In this document: positions 15,049 through 24,080 of the stretch, piece by piece
Numbering within the stretch: the stretch's first letter is position 1
How the letters are laid out: the number at the start of each line of letters is the position of its first letter
From: Erysipelotrichaceae bacterium
Lineage (GTDB): Bacteria > Bacillota_I > Bacilli_A > Erysipelotrichales > Erysipelotrichaceae
NCBI GenBank assembly: GCA_030528645.1
Contig: JAUMYM010000015.1
Span: forward strand, 1 to 33,818
Length of the DNA: 33,818 nucleotides
Direction of reading: 5' to 3'
Translations under genes and position numbers: made by a program
The notes under the pieces: model-generated
The model's input: only the letters and a program-made list of their open reading frames with translations
Database searches by the model: none
What the model was told of the DNA's origin: nothing

Positions 15049-16596
15049 CTATCGACAACTATATTCTTCTAAATTCCAAACTTCATCCACCAAAGGTTGA
15101 TAAAAGTCTCGCTCATGACAAACCAATAAAACCGTACCGGGATATTCCTTAATAGCCTTTGCAAGTTCATCTTTCGCCTCTTGATCTAAGTGATTCGTAG
15201 GCTCATCCAACACTAAAACATTATATGGACGATTCAACAACTTACAAAGACGCAATTTAGCTTGTTGTCCACCGCTCAACACAAAGACTTTCGATTCAAT
15301 CTGATCGGTTGTAAGACCACATTTTGAAAGTGCACTACGAATTTCATACTGGGTTTTACTTGGATATTCATCCCACAATTCATCAATGCACGTTTTATTA
15401 CTTGGCGTTTCCTCTTGTGTATAATATCCAATTTGTAAGTTTTCCCCATGTTCCACACTTCCGGACAATGGCTCTAGCTGACCAATTAAACTCTTAATAA
15501 GCGTGGACTTCCCCACTCCATTGGCACCGGTAATCGCTATTTTTTTTCCTTTTTCCAACACAAAATTCATAGATTTACTTAAAGGTTTCTCATAACCAAT
15601 CACCAAATCCTGACAAGTAAAAATGTACTTTGACGGCGTTTTTCCCATCATAAATTGAAACGTTGGCTTTGGTTTTTCCCCTTTCAACTCAATACGTTCC
15701 ATCTTTTCTAATTTCTTAGCACGAGAATTAGCCATTCCACGCGTTGCGACTCTTGCTTTATTACGAGCTACAAAATCTTCCAAACGTGCAATTTCTTGTT
15801 CTTGTCGAATATACGCTTTTTCAAGTTGTGCCTGATTGATTTCATATACACGTTTAAATTCATTGTAATCACCGGTATAACGTGTTAATTTCGGTGCTTC
15901 CACATGATAAATAACATTTACGACATCATTTAAAAATCCTAAATCATGACTAATCAATATAAACGCATTTTCATAATTCTTCAAATAATTTTTTAACCAA
16001 TCGATATGTTGTTCATCTAAGTAATTCGTCGGTTCATCCAACAACAAAATATCCGGTTTTTCTAACAACAACTTCGCCAGCAAAATACGTGTACGTTGTC
16101 CGCCCGATAATTCACTGACATCTCTTTGTAAACCCAAATCGCTAATACCAAAGGCATTTGCCACTTCATTAATTTTGGCATCAATCAAATAAAAATCATG
16201 GTGATCCAACATTTCCTGCATGACACCAATGTCTTCAAGCATACGGTTCATTTCTTCTTCCGAAACCTCTCCCATTTGCTCATAATATTTCATAATTTTC
16301 GCTTCTAATTCAAATAACGAATCATACGCCATTTTCAAAACATCATAAATACTTTTACCCTTTTCTAAAACCGCATGTTGATCTAAGTAACCAACACTCA
16401 CTTTATTTGACCAAACAATTTTACCCTCCTCAGGCTTTAATGTATTTGTAATGAGTTTCATAAAGGTACTTTTACCTTCTCCATTGGCACCGACAAGCCC
16501 AATGTGTTCTCCTTTTAATAAGCGAAAAGAAACATCTTCAAATATGATGTTACCTCCAAAACTATGTGATAATTTTTCAACTGTTAAAATACTCAT
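15049..16596 (-). CDS. ABC-F family ATPase (ribosome-associated translation factor type)
   Basis: This 515-aa soluble protein has two ABC domains and no membrane segment. Domain 1: Walker [10 protein letters not shown] (36-44), signature LSGGQRTR (163-170), Walker B LLLDEPT (184-190). The charged linker (about 240-315, [20 protein letters not shown]) is the interdomain arm that reaches into the ribosomal E site in this family. Domain 2: GANGVGKST (357-365), a second LSGGQ and [12 protein letters not shown]. It resembles the YbiT/YkpA group more than known antibiotic-resistance members, but I do not assign a subfamily. No Shine-Dalgarno precedes the ATG. A -35/-10 pair (TTGAAA, 17 bases, TAAACT) ends eight bases before it, so the mRNA may be almost leaderless. 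Confidence 0.9.
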   Translation of the reverse strand: MSILTVEKLSHSFGGNIIFEDVSFRLLKGEHIGLVGANGEGKSTFMKLITNTLKPEEGKIVWSNKVSVGYLDQHAVLEKGKSIYDVLKMAYDSLFELEAKIMKYYEQMGEVSEEEMNRMLEDIGVMQEMLDHHDFYLIDAKINEVANAFGISDLGLQRDVSELSGGQRTRILLAKLLLEKPDILLLDEPTNYLDEQHIDWLKNYLKNYENAFILISHDLGFLNDVVNVIYHVEAPKLTRYTGDYNEFKRVYEINQAQLEKAYIRQEQEIARLEDFVARNKARVATRGMANSRAKKLEKMERIELKGEKPKPTFQFMMGKTPSKYIFTCQDLVIGYEKPLSKSMNFVLEKGKKIAITGANGVGKSTLIKSLIGQLEPLSGSVEHGENLQIGYYTQEETPSNKTCIDELWDEYPSKTQYEIRSALSKCGLTTDQIESKVFVLSGGQQAKLRLCKLLNRPYNVLVLDEPTNHLDQEAKDELAKAIKEYPGTVLLVCHERDFYQPLVDEVWNLEEYSCR

Positions 16597-16604
16597 ACAC
16601 AGTA

Positions 16605-16633
16605 AGTTTACACTAGTCGTTTTAAACTTTCAA
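16605..16633 (-). promoter_or_regulatory. Promoter of the ABC-F gene, near-leaderless
   Basis: Minus-strand TTGAAA (16633-16628), 17-base spacer, TAAACT (16610-16605). Eight bases then lead to the ATG, so transcription should start at or within two or three bases of the start codon. Confidence 0.45.
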
Positions 16634-16659
16634 CTTTATAATAAGAGAGAGGTAATTTT

Positions 16660-17433
16660 ATGTATAAATGTCCAATATGCCACCAAGCCTTAATCAAAGG
16701 CTTACACAGTTTTAACTGCATCAACCAGCATAACTTTGACATCAGCAAACATGGATATGTCAATCTTTTAAAACGTAACAGCAAACACCAAGGTGATGAT
16801 AGCACTTTAGTAAAGTCACGTATCGCCTTTTTAAAACAAGATTATTATTTTTCTTTAAAACAACGTTTAAACACCCTATTAGCCCAACACAAACCTCAAG
16901 TCCTTATTGACTTAGCTTGTGGAAGTGGCTACTACACAAAAGATCTTCCATCAACCATCACTATTGGCATTGACTTATCCAAAGATGCCATTCAATATGC
17001 CTGTAAACAAGATAAAAAGAATCAATACATCATCGCATCTATTTTCGATGTTCCTTTAATGGATCATTGTGCCGATGTTATTACCACTATTTTTGCACCA
17101 AGTGCCAACGAAGAAATTATTCGTCTTTTAAAACAAGATGGTTTATATATTAGAGTGGATCCCGGAAGCCATCATTTACTTCAATTAAAAGAAACACTTT
17201 ATGAAGAAGTCTTTTTAAACCCTATCAAACACATTCAACATCAACGCTTAACACTAAAAAACACCATAGAAGTAAAAGAGACAATCACATTAAACCAAGA
17301 AGATCTCCTGCATCTCTTTAATATGACACCCTATCGTTATAAAACAAAAGTTGAAAGCATAAAAAAACTTCAAGCTTTAAATACCCTTGAAGTTACCATT
17401 CACTTTATGATTTACATCTACCAAAAGAATTAA
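16660..17433 (+). CDS. rlmA: RlmA-type 23S rRNA (guanine-N1)-methyltransferase
   Basis: This 257-aa protein has an N-terminal zinc knuckle (C4, C7, C20, H24), then FDISKHGYVNLL (26-37), a stretch typical of RlmA, then a Rossmann fold with SAM motif I DLACGSGYY (84-92). RlmA(I) and RlmA(II) methylate G745 or G748 of 23S rRNA. The form cannot be told here, though Gram-positive RlmA(II) acts on G748 and links to tylosin resistance. GAGAGAGG precedes the ATG. A TATAAT at 16637-16642 could serve it, back to back with the ABC-F promoter. It converges with and overlaps the XRE gene by four bases. Confidence 0.87.
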   Translation: MYKCPICHQALIKGLHSFNCINQHNFDISKHGYVNLLKRNSKHQGDDSTLVKSRIAFLKQDYYFSLKQRLNTLLAQHKPQVLIDLACGSGYYTKDLPSTITIGIDLSKDAIQYACKQDKKNQYIIASIFDVPLMDHCADVITTIFAPSANEEIIRLLKQDGLYIRVDPGSHHLLQLKETLYEEVFLNPIKHIQHQRLTLKNTIEVKETITLNQEDLLHLFNMTPYRYKTKVESIKKLQALNTLEVTIHFMIYIYQKN

Positions 17434-17807
17434 TCTTCATGCAATAAATTTACTTCTTGTTTCTTCTCATAAGAAACCGGAAGTGTATATTCTGCATTTA
17501 AAATCGCCTTAATTGCCACTTGTACATCTTTACTTAATTCACAATATGATTGATAAATCTCAATCATTTCATTATTCACAATGACATGTTCATACTCTTT
17601 TTGATACTTTCCTTTACCCAGAAAATAATTTGCATCCAAGCCGCTAATCTTCATATAACGTTGGATGGTTAATATATCAGGAACAACATTATCATTTTCA
17701 TATCTTGAAATTTGGGCGTTGGAAACACCTAGTTTATCTCCCATTTCCCCTTGTGTTAAACCAAGTTCCAAACGAATTCTTTTTAATTTTACTCCTACTG
17801 TATCCAT
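17430..17807 (-). CDS. XRE-family transcriptional regulator
   Basis: This protein of about 125 aa has an N-terminal helix-turn-helix (VKLKRIRLELGLTQGEMGD, then KLGVSNAQISRYENDNVVPD), residues about 6-60, and a C-terminal helical region with no recognised ligand domain. The ATG at 17807 has AGGTGAT about five bases upstream; the longer frame to 17840 runs into the promoter region. Its upstream region shared with htpG holds a perfect 10-bp inverted repeat, a possible autoregulatory operator. The 3' end overlaps rlmA on the other strand. Confidence 0.85.
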   Translation of the reverse strand: MDTVGVKLKRIRLELGLTQGEMGDKLGVSNAQISRYENDNVVPDILTIQRYMKISGLDANYFLGKGKYQKEYEHVIVNNEMIEIYQSYCELSKDVQVAIKAILNAEYTLPVSYEKKQEVNLLHED

Positions 17808-17865
17808 ACCATCACCTAGAAACAATATAGTATATTTCATCTTTAATAATTTATTTTTATCTAAA

Positions 17866-17890
17866 TATGCAAAAACAATCTTTTTGCATA
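17866..17890. promoter_or_regulatory. Inverted repeat between the XRE gene and htpG, operator candidate
   Basis: TATGCAAAAA - CAATC - TTTTTGCATA is a perfect 10-bp inverted repeat. It lies about 60 bases upstream of the XRE start and 20 bases upstream of the htpG -35. No gene ends here, so a terminator role is unlikely. Confidence 0.5.
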
Positions 17891-17909
17891 CATCGTAAAT
17901 TTAATCTAC

Positions 17910-17938
17910 TTGCTTAAAGTAAAAGATAGTGATATAGT
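17910..17938 (+). promoter_or_regulatory. Sigma-A-type promoter of htpG
   Basis: TTGCTT (17910-17915), 17-base spacer, TATAGT (17933-17938). The expected start point near 17945 falls inside the CIRCE element. Confidence 0.75.
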
Positions 17939-17942
17939 AGTT

Positions 17943-17969
17943 TTAGCAGTCTTTATTAAAGAGTGCTAA
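17943..17969 (+). promoter_or_regulatory. CIRCE element (HrcA operator) of htpG
   Basis: TTAGCAGTC - 9 bases - GAGTGCTAA. It matches the CIRCE consensus TTAGCACTC-N9-GAGTGCTAA with one change in the left arm. It covers the start of transcription and abuts the ribosome binding site AAGGAG, so HrcA would repress htpG until heat shock. Confidence 0.88.
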
Positions 17970-17981
17970 AGGAGTGAAGAA

Positions 17982-19865
17982 ATGAAAAAACAATTTAAAG
18001 CAGAATCAAAACGATTATTAGATTTAATGATCCATTCTATCTACACGAATAAAGATATTTTTTTAAGAGAATTAATCTCAAACGCATCGGATGCACTGGA
18101 TAAGCGCTATTTCTTAGCCTTAAGCGACGATAAGGTAAAACCTTATACAAGTGAACTAGCCATTCAAATTCAAGTAGATAAAGACCATCGCACTCTTACG
18201 ATTGTAGATACAGGAATCGGTATGATGCAAGATGAATTAGAAAACAACTTAGGAACGATTGCCAAAAGTGGTAGCCTAGACTTCAAACAAAAAAATACAG
18301 ATGAAAACATTGACATTATCGGTCAATTTGGAGTGGGCTTTTACAGTGCCTTTATGGTCGCAAAAAAGATTACAGTAGAATCTAGATCACCATTTGAAGA
18401 AACTGCCTACTGTTGGCAAAGTGAAGGGGAAGATGGCTATACGATAAAACCAATCTTAAAAGAAGACATTGGAACAAAAGTCATTTTGGAATTGAAAGAA
18501 GATAGCGAAGAAGAAAACTATAGCGAGTATTTAGATAGCTATAAAATTCAACAATTAGTAAGTAAATACTCTGATTATATTCGCTATCCGATTAAAATGG
18601 ATATTACTACAGAAAAAACAAAAGAAAATAGTGAAGAAAAAGAAATTATCATCGAAACAAAAACATTAAATTCCATGGTTCCTTTATGGAAACGCAATAA
18701 AAAAGAAATTACAGAAGAAGAATACAATAACTTCTACATGGATAAGTTTGTAGATTGGAATAAACCAGCTAAAGTAATTCACTATAACATTGAAGGAAAC
18801 ATCTCATACAATGCTTTATTATTTATCCCGTCTGCTGTTCCATACAACTTCTATTCAAGCGAATACCAATCTGGTTTACAACTTTACAGCAAAGGCGTAT
18901 TCATCAAAGACAAAGCACATGAATTGGTTCCTGAATACTTCCGCTTTGTAAAAGGCTTAGTAGACTCAAATGATTTAAACTTAAACATTTCTCGTGAAAT
19001 CTTACAACAAGATCGACAAATGAAATTACTTGAAAAAAGCATTGAAAAGAAGATCAAAAACACACTTGAAGATTTGTTGAAACATGATCGCAGTCAATAC
19101 GAAGCCTTCTTCGATAACTTCGGTTTACAGCTAAAATATGGCATTTACCAAGACTATGGCATGCATGCAGAAACCCTAAAAGATTTAATTCTCTTTAAAT
19201 CAAGTTATCAAGATCAATACACTACATTAAAAGAATATATAAGTCGTTTAAAAGAGAACCAAGAACAAATCTACTATGTAGCCGGTCATGATGTAGAAAC
19301 CTTAAAGAAATTACCACAAATGGAACAATTACTTGATAAAGGCTATGAAGTATTATACTTATTGGATTCTGTAGATGAGTTTGCCTTAAATATTCTAAGA
19401 ATGTACGATGGCAAAGCCTTTAAATCGGTACAACAAGGTGAACTGGACTTACAAAGCGAAGAAGAAAAACAAGCAAACAAAGAAAAAATCGAAGAAAATA
19501 AAGACTTATTATCTGCGATTCAAGAAGCGATTAAAGAACATGTAAAAGAAGTAAAAATATCTTCACGTTTAAAGAGTCATCCTGTATGTTTAGTAGCTGA
19601 TGAAGGCTTATCCATTGAAATGGAAAAAGTATTAAAACAAAATCCGGAAGCCAAAGACATTCAAGCAACAAAGATTTTAGAAATCAACCCAAATCACCAA
19701 CTATTTGAAACACTTCAAAAAGTACATCAAAACAATCCGGAACTTATCAAAGATTATGCAGAGGTTTTATATGATCAAGCCCTACTCATTGAAGGTTTAC
19801 CAATTAAAGATCCAATTCGTTACGCTAATAAAGTATGTCAATTGATGATTGATGCAAATAAATAA
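17982..19865 (+). CDS. htpG: Chaperone HtpG (bacterial Hsp90)
   Basis: This 627-aa cytoplasmic ATP-dependent chaperone is of usual length. The N-terminal GHKL ATPase has ELISNASDALDK (30-41), DTGIGM (76-81) and GQFGVGFYSAFMV (114-126). The middle domain includes YSKGVFIKD and NISREILQQ with the catalytic Arg of the family. A C-terminal dimerisation domain ends it. AAGGAG lies nine bases upstream of the ATG. A sigma-A-type promoter and CIRCE element upstream place it in the HrcA regulon. In Bacillus subtilis htpG is not under HrcA, so the control here differs from that model. Confidence 0.98.
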   Translation: MKKQFKAESKRLLDLMIHSIYTNKDIFLRELISNASDALDKRYFLALSDDKVKPYTSELAIQIQVDKDHRTLTIVDTGIGMMQDELENNLGTIAKSGSLDFKQKNTDENIDIIGQFGVGFYSAFMVAKKITVESRSPFEETAYCWQSEGEDGYTIKPILKEDIGTKVILELKEDSEEENYSEYLDSYKIQQLVSKYSDYIRYPIKMDITTEKTKENSEEKEIIIETKTLNSMVPLWKRNKKEITEEEYNNFYMDKFVDWNKPAKVIHYNIEGNISYNALLFIPSAVPYNFYSSEYQSGLQLYSKGVFIKDKAHELVPEYFRFVKGLVDSNDLNLNISREILQQDRQMKLLEKSIEKKIKNTLEDLLKHDRSQYEAFFDNFGLQLKYGIYQDYGMHAETLKDLILFKSSYQDQYTTLKEYISRLKENQEQIYYVAGHDVETLKKLPQMEQLLDKGYEVLYLLDSVDEFALNILRMYDGKAFKSVQQGELDLQSEEEKQANKEKIEENKDLLSAIQEAIKEHVKEVKISSRLKSHPVCLVADEGLSIEMEKVLKQNPEAKDIQATKILEINPNHQLFETLQKVHQNNPELIKDYAEVLYDQALLIEGLPIKDPIRYANKVCQLMIDANK

Positions 19866-19888
19866 TCTCCTTCAAGGAGATTATTTTA
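19861..19888. terminator. Bidirectional terminator between htpG and the CDF transporter gene
   Basis: AATAATCTCC - TTCAA - GGAGATTATT with T-rich sequence on the plus side. The htpG stop is inside the left arm and the convergent CDF gene's stop abuts the right arm. Confidence 0.82.
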
Positions 19889-21028
19889 ATTATAGTCAAA
19901 AATAATATGGATACAATGTTGCTGATCAAAGTGATGTTCAATGATTCCTTTGATTTCTTGCTCCCTTGGTTTTAATTCATAAGGCATCAGCAACTCAAAT
20001 CGAATACACGTTTTTTCTTCAAAAGCGACTCGAAAATCATGCATACTAATTGAAGGATCGATTTCTTTTACAAGAATCTTCACTTTCTTATAATAGCTAT
20101 TTACCAATGCATCATCAAAGTCATAAGGATCGGTATGTAATGTCATTTGAATGTTAAATTTCTCTAAAATACCTTTTTCAATACGATCAATCACTTCATG
20201 AATCTCCAAGACACTATGCTTTGCATCCACTTCAACATGCGCACTCCCCAAACGAATACTTGGACCATAATCATGAACTATGACATCATGTACTCCATAG
20301 ATTTTATCAAAAGTATTGATATATTCCGTTAATAATTTCAATTCAATTTTATCTAAAGGTTTTCCAATTAAATCATCAATAATAGATGAGCCGATTTGAA
20401 ACGAAGAATACATCACAAACAAAGAAGCAACAACACCCATAATACCATCAAAAGGAAGTGAAAAATAACGTACCAGGATAAGCCCGATTAATGTAGATGT
20501 AGTCGCAACAACATCGTTTAAGGCATCTTTACTTGCCGCAATCATAATACGATTATTACACTTTTTACCATAACGATAATTAAACGCACACATCCATAGT
20601 TTCGCCAAAATTGACAGTACTAAAAAACCAAGCGTCCAAGAAGACACATACACAATATGTGGTTGAACGATTTTTTCAATCGATGATTTTAATAACTCAA
20701 AACCAACAAACATAATCACAATCGCAACAACTAAGGTTGTAACATACTCTACACGTCCATGCCCAAAGGGATGATCACGGTCTGCCGGTTTCGCCGCTAA
20801 CTTATACCCATATAACGTAATAAAACCATTCGCACAATCAGCCAGATTATTAAAGCCATCTGAAACAATCGCAATAGAGTGCACCAATGATCCTACCAGA
20901 AACTTCCCGATAAATAAAACAATATTTATAACTACACCAAGTATGCTTGCAAGAATACCAATTTTACTTCTTACTTCATTATCTTGATAGTTTTCATTTT
21001 TAATAAAATGCTTCATGAAAAACTGCAT
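19886..21028 (-). CDS. Cation diffusion facilitator (CDF) family metal efflux protein
   Basis: About 380 aa, with six membrane segments (about residues 25-210) and a soluble C-terminal domain plus a second ferredoxin-like extension. The metal-site motifs are NxxxD in segment 2 (SDGFNNLAD) and DxxxD in segment 5 (SKDALNDVVA). Zinc CDFs usually show HxxxD in both, and DxxxD in segment 5 is typical of the manganese group, so Mn2+ (or Fe2+) is my inferred substrate. HPFGHGRVEY after segment 2 is a family hallmark. The ATG at 21028 was chosen because AGGAG lies six bases upstream; the longer frame overlaps the preceding gene. It probably forms an operon with that gene, 26 bases upstream. Confidence 0.9.
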   Translation of the reverse strand: MQFFMKHFIKNENYQDNEVRSKIGILASILGVVINIVLFIGKFLVGSLVHSIAIVSDGFNNLADCANGFITLYGYKLAAKPADRDHPFGHGRVEYVTTLVVAIVIMFVGFELLKSSIEKIVQPHIVYVSSWTLGFLVLSILAKLWMCAFNYRYGKKCNNRIMIAASKDALNDVVATTSTLIGLILVRYFSLPFDGIMGVVASLFVMYSSFQIGSSIIDDLIGKPLDKIELKLLTEYINTFDKIYGVHDVIVHDYGPSIRLGSAHVEVDAKHSVLEIHEVIDRIEKGILEKFNIQMTLHTDPYDFDDALVNSYYKKVKILVKEIDPSISMHDFRVAFEEKTCIRFELLMPYELKPREQEIKGIIEHHFDQQHCIHIIFDYN

Positions 21029-21054
21029 AAAAAACTCCTTTTTCCATTTCAACA

Positions 21055-21597
21055 TTAATAGCGTATCATATTTTTCTCTTTCCATACACAACTACTATAC
21101 GACTTTAAGTATGCCAAAGTAACACTTACCATAAATGGAAGCATCATTAAAGCTACAAATAAAAACATATAAAAACGACTTAATCCCAAATGATCTTGCA
21201 CAAAAAATGCATCAGGCAAGACTACAATTGCAACACAAATCAAAGCTAACCACATCAAATACGTAAATGCAAGATGCACTACATGATACAAAGGTTTTTT
21301 ATGAAGTTTACCAACAATACAATAAGTAAGACTCGTATGAAAACTTAAAAAATACCACGAAGCATAAAACATTGGAAAAAATACAAAGAAACCCTTTAAC
21401 AAAAACCCCATAAATAACAATAATATATAGATAAGAATAACTTTCTCCATGTCAATCCATGTTTTAAAGCGATAAAGCAGTAAAGCACCAGCCAGCACTC
21501 CCAATACAATCGCCATTGCTATATTTTGATTATAAAACTCTAACACACTTGTCATCGAAAGTAATGAATGAAATAGAAACGTTACACGTATACTCAT
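21055..21597 (-). CDS. Integral membrane protein of unknown function
   Basis: This 180-aa protein has about five hydrophobic segments (near residues 28-43, 53-75, 80-100, 105-130 and 140-165) and a short basic tail. I recognise no family. GGAGGTG precedes the ATG at 21597; upstream in-frame codons would run into this ribosome binding site. It is followed after 26 bases by the CDF transporter, so a shared role in metal homeostasis is possible but unproven. It is divergent from the WYL-domain regulator. Confidence 0.7.
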   Translation of the reverse strand: MSIRVTFLFHSLLSMTSVLEFYNQNIAMAIVLGVLAGALLLYRFKTWIDMEKVILIYILLLFMGFLLKGFFVFFPMFYASWYFLSFHTSLTYCIVGKLHKKPLYHVVHLAFTYLMWLALICVAIVVLPDAFFVQDHLGLSRFYMFLFVALMMLPFMVSVTLAYLKSYSSCVWKEKNMIRY

Positions 21598-21664
21598 AAA
21601 AACACCTCCAAGTGCTTTTATTATAGAAGACAAACATTAATTAGCTGTACTATTTATAGGACAG

Positions 21665-21673
21665 TGATATAAT
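21665..21673 (+). promoter_or_regulatory. Extended -10 promoter of the WYL regulator, leaderless
   Basis: TGATATAAT is a perfect extended -10 (TGnTATAAT). It ends six bases before the ATG at 21680, so transcription is expected to begin at about the A of the start codon. No Shine-Dalgarno is present. Confidence 0.6.
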
Positions 21674-21679
21674 AAGTAC

Positions 21680-22630
21680 ATGAATAAAAAACGCTTACGT
21701 ATCCTATACCTATTAGATACCTTATTAAAACACAGTAGTGAACAACACCCCTTGTCCATCAATCAACTCATTGATGCTTTAGATCAAGAAAACATTCCAG
21801 TCGAGCGAAAAGCCCTTTACGAAGACATCAATGCCTTAAAAGACTATGGACATGACATAGAATACATCCATAACAAAGGCTACTACATTACAAGTCGTCT
21901 TTTTGACTTAGCTGAAATTAAAATTATTGCTGATATATTACAAAGCTCTACGTTTATATCAAGTAAAAAAACACAAACATTAATTGAAAAACTAACCAAA
22001 GATCAAAATCAAATAGAATCAAACTTCTTACTCCAACAACCAAATAATGAAAATAAAACCAAACATGAACAAATCCTATACAATATCGATGCCTTATTGC
22101 AGGCAATTATTCACAATAAAGCCATATTATTCAAATACTTTGATTATCATTTAAATAAAACCAAGACATATCGTAAAAACGCCAAAAACTACCAACTCAT
22201 TCCCAAAGCCTTATTATTTGACAACAATCAATATTATTTAATTGGCTATAACGAAACCTATCAAACCCTTTTAAACTTTCGCGTAGATCGTTTAGACCAT
22301 ATTCAACTTACCACTTCAGCAGCACCCATTGACCTTGATATTCAAACATACATCCAACAAAACTTCAATATGTATCACGGGAACCTACAAACCATTACTT
22401 TAAAATGTAAACATCATTTAAGCAACACCATTTTAGATAAATTTAATCAAAGTCTTATCATCAAAGATTATGACAATCTCTTCTTTACCATTAATGTTAA
22501 AGTCCCTATTACACCCACCTTTTTGGCATGGTTGTTTCAATTTAAAGATGACATTCAACTCTTACAACCTCAAAGTGTCATCGAAGAATACAAAGATTAT
22601 CTTCAAACCATCTTATCCAGTTATAAGTAA
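21680..22630 (+). CDS. WYL-domain transcriptional regulator (HTH-WYL)
   Basis: This 316-aa protein has an N-terminal DeoR-like winged helix (about 5-65, LRILYLLDTLLKH and VERKALYEDINALKDYG). A WYL domain follows (about 135-210, with AILFKYFDYHLNKTKTYR, the LIPKALLFDNNQYYLIGY strand pair and LLNFRVDRL), then a C-terminal WCX-like extension. WYL domains bind nucleic acid or nucleotide ligands and often control defence or stress genes. Targets here are not evident, though the divergent membrane protein-CDF operon is one candidate. The start overlaps the expected transcription start, so the mRNA is probably leaderless. Confidence 0.88.
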   Translation: MNKKRLRILYLLDTLLKHSSEQHPLSINQLIDALDQENIPVERKALYEDINALKDYGHDIEYIHNKGYYITSRLFDLAEIKIIADILQSSTFISSKKTQTLIEKLTKDQNQIESNFLLQQPNNENKTKHEQILYNIDALLQAIIHNKAILFKYFDYHLNKTKTYRKNAKNYQLIPKALLFDNNQYYLIGYNETYQTLLNFRVDRLDHIQLTTSAAPIDLDIQTYIQQNFNMYHGNLQTITLKCKHHLSNTILDKFNQSLIIKDYDNLFFTINVKVPITPTFLAWLFQFKDDIQLLQPQSVIEEYKDYLQTILSSYK

Positions 22631-22656
22631 AAAAACAGTTCTTAAGAACTGTTTTA
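22631..22656. terminator. Bidirectional terminator, WYL regulator and deacetylase genes
   Basis: AAAACAGTTCTT is followed directly by AAGAACTGTTTT, a 24-base palindrome with A/T tracts on both sides. The deacetylase stop (22656-22654) lies in one arm. Confidence 0.8.
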
Positions 22657-23985
22657 CTTTAAACCATAATAGACTTTATGAGCTTCCAGCGGAATCCCTC
22701 TAGCATCTGCTGCACTTACAACACTTGCCAATTGATAACCCTCATCAATTAACGTCGGAATTAAATCCAATACCGCTTGTTTTGTCTCCGGATGAATATC
22801 ATGCAATACGATGATTCCACCATCTTTCGCACCTTCTAAAATGCGTTGTTTTACCACTTCAATATCACGTGCTTTCCAATCCTCCGGATCGACATTCCAT
22901 TGTATAATCGGATATTCCATATACTCTTTTAAAGCTGGACTAAATGCTCCATAAGGAACACGATACGTCTTCACTTTGTACTCTCCATTGGTTAGTTGTT
23001 CAACATCACGTGAAAATTGATACACTTCTTTCTCTAAAGCATCACCACTTAACTTCACTAACGAAGCATGCGTATAAGAGTGATTACCTACTTCACTACC
23101 TGCATTTAAAACATCAAAAATAACTTTATGACCCTTTTCGTTATTGGCACGACGACCAACCATATAGAATGTTGCACTGCCATCATAACGCTCTAATTCA
23201 CGCAACAATTCATTTGTAAAGGTATCATGTGGACCATCATCAAACGTTAAACATAAGATTTTACGATTCGGATCCACAAATCGAGGATATTGTTTAACAA
23301 GTACATTGCTTGTATAACCTAAATCAATATTCAAATCTGATCCATATACATTTAAATCAACAGGAATTTCCATATTAAATTCATCATTTTGAATATAAAC
23401 CTTATCATCCGCAAAACGATACCCATCAATTTGTATCGACTCATAATCCGTATTTAAATAAAAATCCTTTGAGAAATAATAATCATCGTCGATGTGTTGT
23501 TGTTTTAAGGTAGAACGAATATATCCTGAAACATATTTATAAATATTTTCTCCAAATATATCTTCCTTTAATACACTATCCGTATTTTTATCAATGACAA
23601 ACGAATATGTATTGACAACTTCATTATTTACACTTAATTTATATTTAATTTCTTTATAATTTTCATTAATGTCTTTCACTTCATATTGACCCAAACGCAT
23701 ATTACGACCTTCACCACCAGGATGTTCCTTTAAGGTCTTAAACATACCTTCATAATCAATATCATATTTTTTAAAACTACTATCGTAGTATAAAACACTC
23801 GCATTCTTTGGTGATAAATCTTTTAATTTTGAACTTTGATTATCAACAATTAATTGTTTTGGAATAAAATGATAATTTGATAAATAATACAATGCACCAA
23901 ATGCCAAAGCAAAGACAAACCCAAGGGCTATCAACGCTTTAAAAATACGATCAACTCTAACTCTTCTACGTCTTCTTCTATACAT
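22654..23985 (-). CDS. Membrane-anchored polysaccharide deacetylase (PgdA-like)
   Basis: 443 aa. A very basic start (MYRRRRRRVRVDR) and one membrane segment (13-35) anchor it facing outward. Residues about 40-235 form an extracytoplasmic N-terminal domain without a motif I can name. The NodB domain follows: TFDDGP (247-252, with D249 and D250), the metal pair H302 and H306 in HSYTH, the RVPYG motif (342-346), WNVDPEDW (363-370) and VLHDIH with H395. All catalytic residues are present. The architecture resembles streptococcal PgdA, which removes acetyl groups from peptidoglycan N-acetylglucosamine and confers lysozyme resistance; that role is inferred. GGAAGG precedes the ATG. Confidence 0.9.
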   Translation of the reverse strand: MYRRRRRRVRVDRIFKALIALGFVFALAFGALYYLSNYHFIPKQLIVDNQSSKLKDLSPKNASVLYYDSSFKKYDIDYEGMFKTLKEHPGGEGRNMRLGQYEVKDINENYKEIKYKLSVNNEVVNTYSFVIDKNTDSVLKEDIFGENIYKYVSGYIRSTLKQQHIDDDYYFSKDFYLNTDYESIQIDGYRFADDKVYIQNDEFNMEIPVDLNVYGSDLNIDLGYTSNVLVKQYPRFVDPNRKILCLTFDDGPHDTFTNELLRELERYDGSATFYMVGRRANNEKGHKVIFDVLNAGSEVGNHSYTHASLVKLSGDALEKEVYQFSRDVEQLTNGEYKVKTYRVPYGAFSPALKEYMEYPIIQWNVDPEDWKARDIEVVKQRILEGAKDGGIIVLHDIHPETKQAVLDLIPTLIDEGYQLASVVSAADARGIPLEAHKVYYGLK

Positions 23986-24052
23986 AATACACCTTCCGCA
24001 ACTATTCTAGCACAAAGCCCAGTAAAGGTGTTAAATATTACAATTATGTTAT

Positions 24053-24077
24053 AAAAAAAGTGATGCAGTGCATCACT
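24053..24077 (-). terminator. Intrinsic terminator of the HU gene
   Basis: AGTGATGCA - C - TGCATCACT on the minus strand, then seven T. It starts three bases after the stop codon. Confidence 0.88.
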
Positions 24078-24080
24078 ATC

